From: Skermanella stibiiresistens SB22
GTDB taxonomy: Bacteria > Pseudomonadota > Alphaproteobacteria > Azospirillales > Azospirillaceae
Assembly: GCF_000576635.1 (NCBI RefSeq)
Contig: NZ_AVFL01000015.1
Coordinates: forward strand, 1-64,000
DNA length: 64,000 bases
Reading direction: 5' to 3'
Both the position numbers and the translations under genes were made by a program. Shown here in pieces: positions 1 through 9,864 of this stretch; within the stretch, counting starts at the first letter, position 1, and each line of letters begins with the position of its first letter. The notes below the pieces were generated by a model. It was given only the letters and a program-made list of their open reading frames with translations. It searched no databases and had not been told where the DNA came from.

Positions 1-142
1 CCGTCGTCTTGCCGGCGCCGTTGGGACCGATCAGCGCGTGGATGCTGCCCCTGCGGACTTGCAGGTTGACGTCCTTGACCGCGATGAAGCCCTTGAACTG
101 TTTGGTGAGATTCCGGGTTTCCAGAATATTGACGCCCTGCAT
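1..142 (-). CDS. ABC transporter ATP-binding protein, LivG-type (5' end only)
   Basis: Only the first 47 codons lie in the window; the gene runs off the left edge. The protein starts [16 protein letters not shown] and reaches a Walker A motif, GPNGAGKTT, at its last visible residues. The wording around the P-loop ([20 protein letters not shown]) is typical of the LivG/UrtD group of branched-chain amino acid or urea uptake ATPases, which energise a LivHM-type permease at the inner membrane. The nearby urease operon makes a urea transporter (UrtD) conceivable, but the visible residues look more like general LivG, so substrate is left open. ATG at 142-140 is the only start seen for this reading frame. 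Confidence 0.8.
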   Translation of the reverse strand, partial: MQGVNILETRNLTKQFKGFIAVKDVNLQVRRGSIHALIGPNGAGKTT

Positions 143-455
143 GCGCTTCCCCCGGGTTGCGCGGTCAAACCGCGCGTGGTCCATTATGGACCTTCTTGTG
201 CTTCGATTCGCCACTGAGGCGTCCCGTGGCCGGAAATCAACGCCCGGACACGGGAGGATGCAACCTAGCACACATACTTCGTAATTTCATAGCTTTTGGT
301 GAATAGACCATCTATCGTGAAAGGCTTGAAATATAAGCGATATATCATTCACCTCCCCACGCATCTGGAGTTGCACAAACGATGAGCGCCGGCTCCTTGC
401 GGAGCCGGCGCTCATCACATGCCGAATTTGAAACGGACCAATACGCCTTCGGGTA
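143..455. other. Intergenic region between ABC ATPase gene and DUF2892 gene
   Basis: No convincing gene. It should hold the promoter of the leftward ABC transporter gene. A 6-bp inverted repeat (ggtcca / tggacc, 3-nt spacer) lies at 178-192, 36 bases upstream of that start. The stretch 270-350 is clearly richer in A+T than its surroundings. A strong terminator sits at 381-416 (separate entry). Confidence 0.5.
381..416 (-). terminator. Rho-independent-type terminator of the DUF2892 gene
   Basis: A perfect 16-bp stem (gatgagcgccggctcc and its complement) with a 4-base ttgc loop, starting 40 bases after the stop of the gene at 456-833. On the minus strand it is followed by a weakly T-rich stretch (gtttgtg), so it fits termination of that gene. 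Confidence 0.8.
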
Positions 456-854
<399 letters not shown>

Positions 855-873
855 TTAACTCAACCGCTTGGGA

Positions 874-899
874 AACACCTTCACGGGCCACAGGGTTCC
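874..899 (-). promoter_or_regulatory. EcfG-like (general stress sigma factor) promoter
   Basis: Read on the minus strand: GGAAC, 17 bases, TGTT. The family consensus is GGAAC-N16-18-CGTT, so one -10 base differs. The implied transcription start lies about 30 bases before the GTG of the DUF2892 gene. The same arrangement precedes the gene at 40648. Confidence 0.55.
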
Positions 900-934
900 C
901 TCCGCATCGAACCCTCCCGATGGTACCGGCGCGA

Positions 935-1603
935 TCAGCCGGGAGGCGGCAACCCACCGGCCTGGACGATGAACGAGACGATGTCGCTCAGCCCCTGCCC
1001 GCTCTTCAGGTTGCTGAATAGGAACGGGCGGTCGCCGCGCATCTTGCGGGCGTCGCGGTCCATGACCTCCAGGCTGGCGCCGACCAGGGGCGCCAAGTCG
1101 ATCTTGTTGATCACCAGCAGGTCGGACCGCGTGATGCCCGGGCCGCCCTTGCGTGGGATCTTGTCGCCCGCCGAGACGTCGATGACATAGATCGTCAGGT
1201 CGGCCAGTTCCGGCGAGAACGTCGCCGCCAGATTGTCACCACCCGACTCGACGAAGATCAGGTCCAGCCCGGGAAAGCGCGCGTTCAACTGATCGACCGC
1301 CGCCAGGTTGATCGAGGCGTCCTCGCGGATCGCCGTGTGCGGACAGCCGCCGGTCTCGACCCCCAGGATGCGCGACGGATCGAGCGCCCCGCTGCGGGTC
1401 AGGAACTCCGCGTCCTCGCGGGTATAGATGTCGTTGGTGATGGCGGCGATATCCCAGGCGTCGCGCATCGATTTGCACAGCGAATCGACCAGCGCCGTCT
1501 TGCCCGATCCGACTGGTCCACCAATCCCAACCCGCAGGGGGCCTGTGTGCGAACGGGTGATCGGAGCGATGGCGGCGGGTGCCGTTACGGCGGTATGGCT
1601 CAT
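935..1603 (-). CDS. ureG: Urease accessory GTPase UreG
   Basis: SIMIBI-class GTPase that delivers nickel to urease as part of the UreDFG assembly complex in the cytoplasm. The 222-residue protein has the P-loop [14 protein letters not shown] near residue 30, the metal-binding Cys-Pro-His motif ([13 protein letters not shown]), FVESGGDNL and the guanine-specificity motif NKID. The start ATG at 1603 overlaps the ureF stop codon as ATGA, implying translational coupling; a longer frame reading upstream into ureF is a shadow. It is the last gene of ureDABCEFG. Length is slightly above the usual 205-215 residues because of an Ala-rich N-terminus. Confidence 0.97.
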   Translation of the reverse strand: MSHTAVTAPAAIAPITRSHTGPLRVGIGGPVGSGKTALVDSLCKSMRDAWDIAAITNDIYTREDAEFLTRSGALDPSRILGVETGGCPHTAIREDASINLAAVDQLNARFPGLDLIFVESGGDNLAATFSPELADLTIYVIDVSAGDKIPRKGGPGITRSDLLVINKIDLAPLVGASLEVMDRDARKMRGDRPFLFSNLKSGQGLSDIVSFIVQAGGLPPPG

Positions 1604-2328
1604 GAGCGGAACAACCTCGTATACTGTGTTTCGTGGGACATCGCGGCCCAGTCGATCACGGGTGCCGCACTCCCGAGATCTTCGAGACTGGCCTCGTGGG
1701 CCTTTGTGGAGACACGATGCAGGATCGTGTCGAGCAGCGCCACGGCGCGCTGGCCGTCGGTCTGGCCCAGGGGCACGAGTCGCACCCCCGCCGATACCAG
1801 ATTGGCCGCGAAACCGTGGAGGAAGGCGCACAGCGCCAAGTCGGACGGCATCCCGGCGCAGGTGGTCGCGATGGCGACGGCGACCGCGTGGGCCGGTGGC
1901 CGTCCGGTACGGTCCAGCACCGCGTTCCACCGTTCCAGCCCCTCGGGTGCCCAACTCGCCCTGACTGTCCTGAGAAAGGCGGTGCCCTGCGCGGCGCTTT
2001 CCAACGCCAGCTCGCTGGAGCCGCGCATGACATCGGCCCGCTCGGCCGCCCACTCGAGCGCGGCCTCGTCACCGGCCCGGACCGCGCGCGACGCGGCGAC
2101 GAACAGGACGGCGTCGGTCCAGCCGGCGCCGCGCGACAGGGCCGCGTCGATCCAGGTCACCAGGGAGCCCAAGTCGCGGACGCGCCCGGTCTCGACCGCG
2201 TATTCGATGCCATGGCTATAGGTGTAGCCACCGACCGGATAGCTGGGCGACAGCCAAGTCAGCAACCGCGTCACATGCTCAAGGTACCAGGCCCCGGTGA
2301 CCCCGGCCTCAGTGGTCATGATGGGCAT
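1600..2328 (-). CDS. ureF: Urease accessory protein UreF
   Basis: All-helical accessory protein that bridges UreD and UreG in the urease activation complex. The 242-residue protein shows the family hallmark near its N-terminus ([16 protein letters not shown]) and the C-terminal conserved stretch around [12 protein letters not shown]. It starts at 2328, 20 bases inside the end of ureE, and its stop overlaps the ureG start, so the accessory genes E-F-G are tightly coupled. An upstream in-frame Met is used here; translation could also begin at the MTTEAG methionine four codons later. Confidence 0.96.
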   Translation of the reverse strand: MPIMTTEAGVTGAWYLEHVTRLLTWLSPSYPVGGYTYSHGIEYAVETGRVRDLGSLVTWIDAALSRGAGWTDAVLFVAASRAVRAGDEAALEWAAERADVMRGSSELALESAAQGTAFLRTVRASWAPEGLERWNAVLDRTGRPPAHAVAVAIATTCAGMPSDLALCAFLHGFAANLVSAGVRLVPLGQTDGQRAVALLDTILHRVSTKAHEASLEDLGSAAPVIDWAAMSHETQYTRLFRS

Positions 2329-2755
2329 AGGCGCCGGATTCCGGAGTGAAGCCTGCGCTCGTCCTGACCACCTCGGCGCCCAGGCCGGTCAGCATGTCCA
2401 CGATGACGTGGTCCCAGCGCAACCGGATCGCCGCGCCGGCGATCTGGACCGGCAGGTGGCGGTTGCCCAGGTGCCACGCGATGCGGGCCAGCGTCTCGGG
2501 AGTGGCGCAGGTCACCTCCGCCAGATCCTCGGGCGCCGCGCGCACGGCGACCAGGGTGCCGTCATCCAACTCCAGGGCGTCGCCGTCGTTCAGCACCACG
2601 GCGCGGGCGAGGTCCAGCAGGAACGGCTCGCCGGCGTCGTCGTTCAGTTGGATGCGGCGCCGGAAGCGGTCGTCGAAGGTGAGGGTGACGGTGCCGGCGG
2701 CATCGGCGGCCGGCCAATGACCGGCGTGGTGGACTAGGGTGGCGCGGCGAAGCAT
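2309..2755 (-). CDS. ureE: Urease accessory nickel chaperone UreE
   Basis: Nickel metallochaperone feeding UreG/UreDF. The 148-residue protein has the N-terminal peptide-binding fold and the C-terminal metal-binding domain with IAWHLGNRHLPVQI and RWDHVIVDML; the His of the latter corresponds to the interface nickel ligand of known UreE proteins. The C-terminal tail is short but ends HHDH, a reduced version of the His-rich tails of enterobacterial UreE. It lies 18 bases after ureC and overlaps ureF by 20 bases. Confidence 0.95.
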   Translation of the reverse strand: MLRRATLVHHAGHWPAADAAGTVTLTFDDRFRRRIQLNDDAGEPFLLDLARAVVLNDGDALELDDGTLVAVRAAPEDLAEVTCATPETLARIAWHLGNRHLPVQIAGAAIRLRWDHVIVDMLTGLGAEVVRTSAGFTPESGAYAHHDH

Positions 2756-2773
2756 CTTGGGTTCCCGTGGGGT

Positions 2774-4483
<1,710 letters not shown>

Positions 4484-4573
4484 GGCGGACGCTTCCCCGT
4501 GGATGGATGTTTTGCCGAAATGCTGGTTTGGTGAATGCGGCACCGGATCGGAGCTTGCCGCTAGAGCTTGCCC

Positions 4574-4879
4574 CTAGAGCTTGCCATTGATGGCGCCGGT
4601 GAAGCCGTGGACCTCGCGTCCGCCGGCATAGGCGACCAAGTTGACCGATCGGGTCTGCCCCGGCTCGAACCGGACCGCCGTGCCGGCGGGGATGTCCAGG
4701 CGGAAGCCCCGCGCCTGGGCGCGGTCGAACGACAGCGCCGCGTTGGTCTCGAAGAAGTGATAGTGCGAGCCGACCTGGATCGGCCGGTCCCCCGTGTTGG
4801 CGACCTCCAGGGTGACGGTGTCGCGACCGGCGTTAAGTTCGATCTCGCCGGGCTGGATCAGCATTTCGCCGGGATTCAT
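4574..4879 (-). CDS. ureB: Urease beta subunit
   Basis: Structural subunit of the cytoplasmic UreABC trimer. The 101-residue protein has the canonical start [16 protein letters not shown] and the motifs [11 protein letters not shown] and [17 protein letters not shown]. It is separate from UreA, as in most Proteobacteria outside Helicobacter. It lies 12 bases after ureA and about 90 bases before the chosen ureC start. Confidence 0.97.
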   Translation of the reverse strand: MNPGEMLIQPGEIELNAGRDTVTLEVANTGDRPIQVGSHYHFFETNAALSFDRAQARGFRLDIPAGTAVRFEPGQTRSVNLVAYAGGREVHGFTGAINGKL

Positions 4880-4891
4880 GGCGGCTCTCCT

Positions 4892-5194
4892 TCAGCGGAT
4901 CGGCAGGTGGACGGTGACCAGCTTGGTTCCGTCGGGAAATGTGGCTTCGACCTGGATGTCGTGGATCATTTCGGGGATGCCGTCCATCACCTGATCTCGG
5001 GTCAGGACCTCGGCGCCATCGCGCATCAGGTCGGCGACGCTGCGGCCGTCGCGGGCCCCTTCGACCACGAAATCGGTGATCAGCGCGATCGCCTCGGGAT
5101 AGTTCAACTTGACGCCGCGCTCCAGCCGGCGTCGCGCCACCATGGCCGCCATGGCGACCATCAGCTTGTCCTTCTCACGCGGTGTGAGGTTCAT
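4892..5194 (-). CDS. ureA: Urease gamma subunit
   Basis: Smallest structural subunit of urease, 100 residues, exactly family length. It starts [20 protein letters not shown] and contains the conserved [21 protein letters not shown] and VTVHLPIR at the end. It follows ureD by 66 bases and precedes ureB by 12. Confidence 0.97.
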   Translation of the reverse strand: MNLTPREKDKLMVAMAAMVARRRLERGVKLNYPEAIALITDFVVEGARDGRSVADLMRDGAEVLTRDQVMDGIPEMIHDIQVEATFPDGTKLVTVHLPIR

Positions 5195-5260
5195 CGCTCC
5201 GCCCCCAATTCCTTGGTTATCAAAAACGTCCAGCGACAGGTTCGCGCGGGATGAATCATC

Positions 5261-6154
5261 CTAGACATCCCACAACCTCGGCAACCGGGCCGGCAAGCCG
5301 GCGACATGGGACCTGAAGCCGGCCCAGAAACCGGCATAGGCGCGCCGAACGTCATGCGCCCTGACGCCGAGCCACCGGATCACCAGCATGCCGTCCAGGC
5401 AGGTGGCGGCCGCCAGAACGCCGGGAGTGTCCGCGATCGCGCCACCGATCAGACCGCGCGCGGCGTCGAGACACGCCGAGGCGTCGGGCGCCGCGTAGAG
5501 GATCGTGCCATAGGCGGTGGCGCCGCCGAAACAAGCGCCGTGATCGAGCGTCGACCGGATGTCGCCATCGAGATGAAGCGCGTCCGCCCAGATCAGCCGG
5601 CCATCGCGCCGCACCTCCCAGGCGTCGCGGGCGAGGCCATGGGTGAAGCACTCGCCTCTGGCGATCCGCCCGAAGACGAGCAGTTCTCCAGCCATTAGCC
5701 GGGCCGTCGGCGCCATGTCGATCCTGGTGGAGCGGCGCAGCCGGGCGCCTTCGAACAGGATCGCCTCCTGCGGCAGCCATTCGAGCCAGCCCTCGGGCTC
5801 CACCGAGACGGAGGTCGTGACCCGGACATCGGCACCGGTCGAGCGGTAGATCTTTTCCGCCGCCTGGGTCGTGATCAGCGCCGCGGCGCCCGGCCCGACC
5901 TGGAGGCCGACGTCCAGCCGGTCGCCGCCGACCAACCCGCCGGAGGTGGTGACCAGGGTGGCCACGGCGATGTCGCCGGTCCGGGGGTTGGGGAACAGCA
6001 CCCGCATCGGATCGTGATGGTACAGCTTCGCCAGCCGGGTGGCCCCGGCCCGGCGTTCGAACCGCACGCTGGCGCCGCCATGGATCGTCAGGCGGGGTTG
6101 GACGGCGGGGGAAAACACGGCGGTGGCGGCGGGTGGCAAGGTGTCCGGCGCCAT
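5261..6154 (-). CDS. ureD: Urease accessory protein UreD
   Basis: Scaffold protein that, with UreF and UreG, channels nickel to apo-urease. The 297-residue protein shows the family pattern LTTSGGLVGGDRL (here VTTSGGLVGGDRLDVG), QAAEKIYRS and WLPQEAILFEGARL. It is the first gene of the operon; the 149 bases between it and phoU (6155-6303) must hold the operon promoter. No clear Shine-Dalgarno is visible before the ATG, and no sigma-54 or NtrC-type site was recognised there. Confidence 0.95.
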   Translation of the reverse strand: MAPDTLPPAATAVFSPAVQPRLTIHGGASVRFERRAGATRLAKLYHHDPMRVLFPNPRTGDIAVATLVTTSGGLVGGDRLDVGLQVGPGAAALITTQAAEKIYRSTGADVRVTTSVSVEPEGWLEWLPQEAILFEGARLRRSTRIDMAPTARLMAGELLVFGRIARGECFTHGLARDAWEVRRDGRLIWADALHLDGDIRSTLDHGACFGGATAYGTILYAAPDASACLDAARGLIGGAIADTPGVLAAATCLDGMLVIRWLGVRAHDVRRAYAGFWAGFRSHVAGLPARLPRLWDV

Positions 6155-6303
6155 CGTCAGAAGCGGGCACTAGTGGAAGGAGTCATCCATCGTCATCCCG
6201 CGAACCCAATGATGCGGCATGATATCGCGCCCTGACGCGGTGCGAAAGAGTATCAAGAGGCCAGAATGGACGCCGGGCATATTCCGTCCGTGGCGCGCAC
6301 CCG

Positions 6304-7059
6304 TCAGCCGACCCGATCGTTCCGATCCCCGGGCCGATCCCCGGGCCGATCCCCCGGATTGACCACGGTGAAGCTGCTGAGGTCCTCCTTCAGCCGCTCC
6401 TCCCCCGGCAACCGGCCGCGGACGAGGAAGCAGACGGTCTCGGCGACGTTGGTCGCGTGATCGCCGATCCGCTCCAGGTTCTTCGCGATGAACATCAGGT
6501 GCGTGCACGCCGTGATCTGCTGCGGCGATTCCATCATGTATGTCAGCAACTCGCGGAACAGGCTGGTGTAGACCGCGTCGACCTCGGCGTCGCGGTCACG
6601 CACCGCCATGGCCAAGTCGTAGTCCTCGTCGACATAGGCCTTGACGACGTCATGGACCATGCCCGCCGTGGTGATCCCCATGCGGTTCAGCGACTTCATC
6701 GGACCCGCCGGCGGAACTTGCGACAGCGCCATGACCCGCTTGGCGCAGTTGCTGGCGAAATCGCCCACCCGTTCGAGGTTCGTGCTGATCTTGAGCGCCG
6801 CGATGACCTGCCGGAGATCCTTCGCCATCGGCTGGCGCAGCGCCAGCACGCGGACCGCCAGGGCCTCGACCTCGGCCTCGCCGCGGTCGATCTCGGTATC
6901 GCGGGCGATGATGCTGCCGGCCAGGTTCTCGTCCCGGGAGACCAGCGCCTCCATCGCCCGCATCAGCTGTTCCTCGGCGAGCCCGCCCATTTCGGCGATC
7001 TTCCGGTGCAGCGTCGCCAGTTCGGTGTCGAAGGCGACCACAGTGTGTCCTGACGGCAT
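6304..7059 (-). CDS. phoU: Phosphate transport system regulator PhoU
   Basis: Cytoplasmic two-repeat helical protein that links the Pst transporter to PhoR/PhoB signalling. Both PhoU repeats are visible, each with the metal-binding pattern: first NLERVGDFASNCAKR and then NLERIGDHATNVAE. The start MPSGHTVVAFDTEL at 7059 is preceded by aaggaaac. The protein is 251 residues; the C-terminus carries an unusual GDRPGDRPGDR repeat encoded by a near-perfect DNA tandem repeat at about 6320-6355. Unusually it is not attached to pstSCAB, which lies 36 kb away and has no phoU of its own. Confidence 0.95.
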   Translation of the reverse strand: MPSGHTVVAFDTELATLHRKIAEMGGLAEEQLMRAMEALVSRDENLAGSIIARDTEIDRGEAEVEALAVRVLALRQPMAKDLRQVIAALKISTNLERVGDFASNCAKRVMALSQVPPAGPMKSLNRMGITTAGMVHDVVKAYVDEDYDLAMAVRDRDAEVDAVYTSLFRELLTYMMESPQQITACTHLMFIAKNLERIGDHATNVAETVCFLVRGRLPGEERLKEDLSSFTVVNPGDRPGDRPGDRNDRVG

Positions 7060-7395
7060 GTTCCGTTTCCTTGAGTCCAGGGTCATCGGCATTCCCAACC
7101 AAGGGTACCCGACACCATAACGGAGGGTTCCGCCCAGGTGTTCACCGATTCGCGCCGGCGCGTCAATCCCGCCGTTCGATGAGGACCAACTCCCCAGCCT
7201 CGGAGCCGGCCCCGGACAGCGCTGGCGAAGGCGTACCGGCGGGAGAGGCGGCAACTTGATTTTAACCGCTTCGCCATAACAGTTGGATAAAATGCGTCGC
7301 TTCGAGCTCCGCTCGATCATGCCGGCTTTCGACAATCGACCGTCACACGACGCGCCACTCCAAATCTTGGGTCAAATCTTGGGACGGATCACTTC
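7060..7395. other. Divergent intergenic region phoU / pentapeptide gene
   Basis: 336 bases with no convincing gene. It must contain promoters for phoU (left) and the pentapeptide-repeat gene (right). Visible structure is limited to an 11-bp direct repeat at 7361-7383 (separate entry) and an A+T-richer stretch around 7255-7295. No Pho box was recognised on either strand. Confidence 0.4.
7361..7383 (+). repeat. 11-bp direct repeat upstream of pentapeptide gene
   Basis: caaatcttggg occurs twice with a 12-bp period, ending 12 bases before the ATG at 7396. It could be a regulator site or a small replication-slippage duplication; the sequence alone does not decide. Confidence 0.5.
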
Positions 7396-8694
7396 ATGAC
7401 CCCACACGAGTTGGTCGCCATCCTCGACAAGCATGAGCGCTGGCTGGGCAACCGCAACGGGGGAGTGCGGGCCAATCTGGCGATGATCGACCTTCAGGGA
7501 ATGCACCTCGCCGGCTGCACGCTGCAGTCGGCCAAGCTGTCGGGCGCCATCCTGACCGCGTGCGACATGACAAAGGCCAATCTCAGCTACGCCGACCTGT
7601 TCGCGGCGCATCTGACGAAGGCGGAGATGTCCGGCTGCAACTTCTTCCGCGCGGACATGAGGGGCGCCCACATGCGGGGCGCGCGACTGAAAGGGGCGAT
7701 CCTGCGCGAGGCCGACCTGCGCGGCGGCGCTTTGCTGGATGGCCGGTCGTCCGGGACCAGCGTGCTGAAGTCCGATCTCGGTGGCGCCAACTTCGACGAC
7801 GCCCTGCTGTCGCGCGCCAATCTCTCGGGTGCCGACATGTCCGAGGTCAGCATGTCCGGCGCGGATTGCCAAGGCGCCATCATGACCGGCGTCAACCTGT
7901 CCGGCGCCACCCTCAAGAACTCCAACTTGGCGAAGGCCGATCTGAAGGGCGTCAACCTGTCCGGCGCCAACCTGAGCGGAGCCATCCTGCGCGACTGCAA
8001 CCTGGCCGGTGCCATTCTGGCGGGCGCGATCCTGAAGAACGCCGACTTGCTGGGCGCCAAGCTGGACGGCGTCGACCTGTCCGGCGCCGACTGCACGGGA
8101 GCCAACATCGCGCGCGGCGCCGAGAACTTCTCGCTGCGGATCCAGCGCAGTCTCGAAGGTCATTATACCTGGATCAACAGTAACGGCGCCTCCGGTCAGC
8201 GCGCCGACCTGCAATCCGAGGATCTGGCCCATATCGACCTGAGCGGCGTCAACCTGTCCGGCGCCAACCTGAAGGGGATCAAGCTGGTCGGGGCGAACGT
8301 CTCCGACGCCCTGCTCGTGATGTCGGACCTGTCGCTGGCGGACCTGCGCGAGTGCAATCTGGCGGATGCCACCCTGGACGGCACCAATTTCAGGGGCAGC
8401 GACCTGTCGGGCGCCCGGCTGGATGGCGCCGAGCTGGGCTCGGTCGACATAAAGGGGCCATCCGGCAAACCAACGGGACGGATGTGGCCGGCCAACTTGA
8501 CCGATACCAAGCTGATCGGCGCCAGCCTCAAGCGCACCAACTTGCGTGGCGCCAACCTGACCGGCGCGGACCTGAGTTACGCCGACCTGACGGACGCCAT
8601 CCTGATCGACGCCAATCTCAAGGGCGCAATCCTGGAAGGTGCCATCCTCGACGGTGCGGCGATGCCGGTCCGATCGGACGACGATGACGACTAA
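7396..8694 (+). CDS. Pentapeptide-repeat protein with duplicated N-terminal module
   Basis: A 432-residue protein built mostly of A(D/N)LXX pentapeptides (e.g. GVNLSGANLSGAIL), expected to fold as a right-handed quadrilateral beta-helix. Residues about 1-30 (ELVAILDKHERWLGNRNGG) form a short non-repeat cap seen on related proteins. A second, degenerate copy of that cap interrupts the helix near residues 252-273 (SLEGHYTWINSNGASGQRA), so the protein looks like two cap-plus-helix units joined head to tail. There is no signal peptide or membrane segment. Function of this class is generally unknown; DNA-gyrase mimicry is known for some members but is not implied here. Confidence 0.85.
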   Translation: MTPHELVAILDKHERWLGNRNGGVRANLAMIDLQGMHLAGCTLQSAKLSGAILTACDMTKANLSYADLFAAHLTKAEMSGCNFFRADMRGAHMRGARLKGAILREADLRGGALLDGRSSGTSVLKSDLGGANFDDALLSRANLSGADMSEVSMSGADCQGAIMTGVNLSGATLKNSNLAKADLKGVNLSGANLSGAILRDCNLAGAILAGAILKNADLLGAKLDGVDLSGADCTGANIARGAENFSLRIQRSLEGHYTWINSNGASGQRADLQSEDLAHIDLSGVNLSGANLKGIKLVGANVSDALLVMSDLSLADLRECNLADATLDGTNFRGSDLSGARLDGAELGSVDIKGPSGKPTGRMWPANLTDTKLIGASLKRTNLRGANLTGADLSYADLTDAILIDANLKGAILEGAILDGAAMPVRSDDDDD

Positions 8695-8768
8695 CCCAGG
8701 GAGAGGTTCGATTCGACGCGGGCCACGATGCCCATTCGATCACCGTCCCCGGCTTCAGCCGAAGATCG

Positions 8769-8823
8769 CGCGCTTCGCCGAAACCAGCGGCGAAGCGCGG
8801 TTTCCATCTTTCAGATGGAAACC
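8769..8823. terminator. Two consecutive hairpins between convergent genes
   Basis: First hairpin: cgcgcttcgccg (8769-8780) with its exact complement at 8788-8799. Second: ggtttccatct (8799-8809) with exact complement at 8813-8823 and a 3-base loop. They lie between the convergent pentapeptide and MarR genes and can serve both directions, although neither side has a long T tract. Confidence 0.6.
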
Positions 8824-8840
8824 GGTTAGATGGTATCCGG

Positions 8841-9350
8841 TCAGATCGTGTCCGGATTGTCACCGAGATTGATGATCATGCGGTGCAGGACGTCGATCGT
8901 CAGGGCCAAGTCGGCCGGCGCGATTCCCCGTGTCGCCAGGTCACTGACCTCGGCGGCGCAAGGCAGCAGGACATCACGCAACCCGCGGCCCTTGGGAGTC
9001 AGGTAGATGTTGACCTTGCGGCGGTCGTGAGGATTTCTGACCCTTTCGACCAAGCCGCGCCGTTCCATGCTGTTGAGCGCGGTGACAGTCGTTGGTTCCA
9101 TCATCCCGACGCGTTGACTGAGTTCGCGCTGGGTCAATCCATCCTCGTCCCATAATGCCCGAAGGAAAAACCATTGTCCCATGCTCACGCCATGAGCGGC
9201 GATCTTGGCCTGCAATGAACGGGAGAAGGCACGATGAACGTCCCTTACCACATATCCGACACTAGTGTCAGACTGCGGACTAGCATGTCCAAGCGACCTC
9301 TCAGACGCATATTGGATTTTACGACCAAAATTCGCGGCACTTTCGGACAT
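8841..9350 (-). CDS. MarR-family transcriptional regulator
   Basis: A 169-residue winged-helix regulator. The MarR domain spans about residues 30-155, with the recognition region LTQRELSQRVGMMEPTTVTALNSMERRGLVER and the wing NPHDRRKVNIYLTPKGR. The N-terminal 30 residues are non-conserved. It faces the pentapeptide gene and diverges from the amidase gene at 9865 across a 514-base AT-rich region. MarR proteins usually repress themselves and a neighbour in response to small aromatic ligands; the target here is not known. An inverted repeat at 9602-9616 in the shared upstream region is a candidate operator. Confidence 0.88.
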   Translation of the reverse strand: MSESAANFGRKIQYASERSLGHASPQSDTSVGYVVRDVHRAFSRSLQAKIAAHGVSMGQWFFLRALWDEDGLTQRELSQRVGMMEPTTVTALNSMERRGLVERVRNPHDRRKVNIYLTPKGRGLRDVLLPCAAEVSDLATRGIAPADLALTIDVLHRMIINLGDNPDTI

Positions 9351-9520
9351 GTAATTAATCTCTCATCGTCTATGGCGACTTGACTGTGTCTTGGATGATG
9401 GCGTGTGTCCGTGGAGCTACCAACTCACGAAAAATACTGTTCCGCGGAAATAACCATTCTATGAACCACATCGCACTACCATACCCACTATGCAACGTGG
9501 CAAATCGATTTTGAAGGAAG

Positions 9521-9545
9521 ATTAGCAGATACGCTAATATTTTTT
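9521..9545 (+). terminator. Possible weak terminator in AT-rich region
   Basis: attagc / gctaat (6-bp stem, 6-base loop) followed closely by a run of six T. The stem is short and AT-rich, so this is tentative; no annotated gene lies just upstream on this strand. Confidence 0.3.
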
Positions 9546-9601
9546 CCCTTCGTAGTCTACAACTTCAAAAAAACACACCATAACGGCACTATCAATTAGA
9601 T

Positions 9602-9616
9602 ACCTAACCATTAGGT
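9602..9616. promoter_or_regulatory. Inverted repeat, candidate operator
   Basis: acctaa-cca-ttaggt, a perfect 6-bp inverted repeat that extends imperfectly on both sides (ga...tc). Seven bases further on a run of seven T begins (9624-9630), so a weak terminator is an alternative reading. It lies between the MarR gene and the amidase gene. Confidence 0.4.
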
Positions 9617-9864
9617 CTCACCGTTTTTTTGTGTGGCAATAACTTTCCATGTATTACCCCGACACGCGCGACCGTATTCCGAGTCCGTAAACTCTCTCTT
9701 AATCGGAGAAAATTAGCTGAGCCCCGTGTGGCGCTTGGTGGCGGCCCCTACCATTGACAGGTCCAAGGCCTTATTTGATGCCCGGCCCCACACGCAACCA
9801 CGCCGCGGCGCTGGTCCAATAGACGGAATCCCGGCACGGGCCCGATTGTTTCGCGAGGAAAACG

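Larger units (their letters stand above)
9351..9864. other. AT-rich divergent intergenic region
   Basis: 514 bases between the divergent MarR and amidase genes, markedly richer in A+T than the rest of the window from about 9360 to 9720. No protein-coding frame is convincing. It contains two small hairpin plus T-run elements (9521-9545 and 9602-9630), which could mark an unannotated small RNA or operator sites. Confidence 0.55.

Noticed and set aside
6155-6303. Sigma-54 or NtrC-type promoter for the urease operon
   Set aside because: No TGGC-N9-TTGC-like pair was found on the minus strand in this gap.
7500-8650. Periodic DNA pattern every 15 bases
   Set aside because: It is the codon pattern of pentapeptide repeats in one protein, not a separate repeat element.
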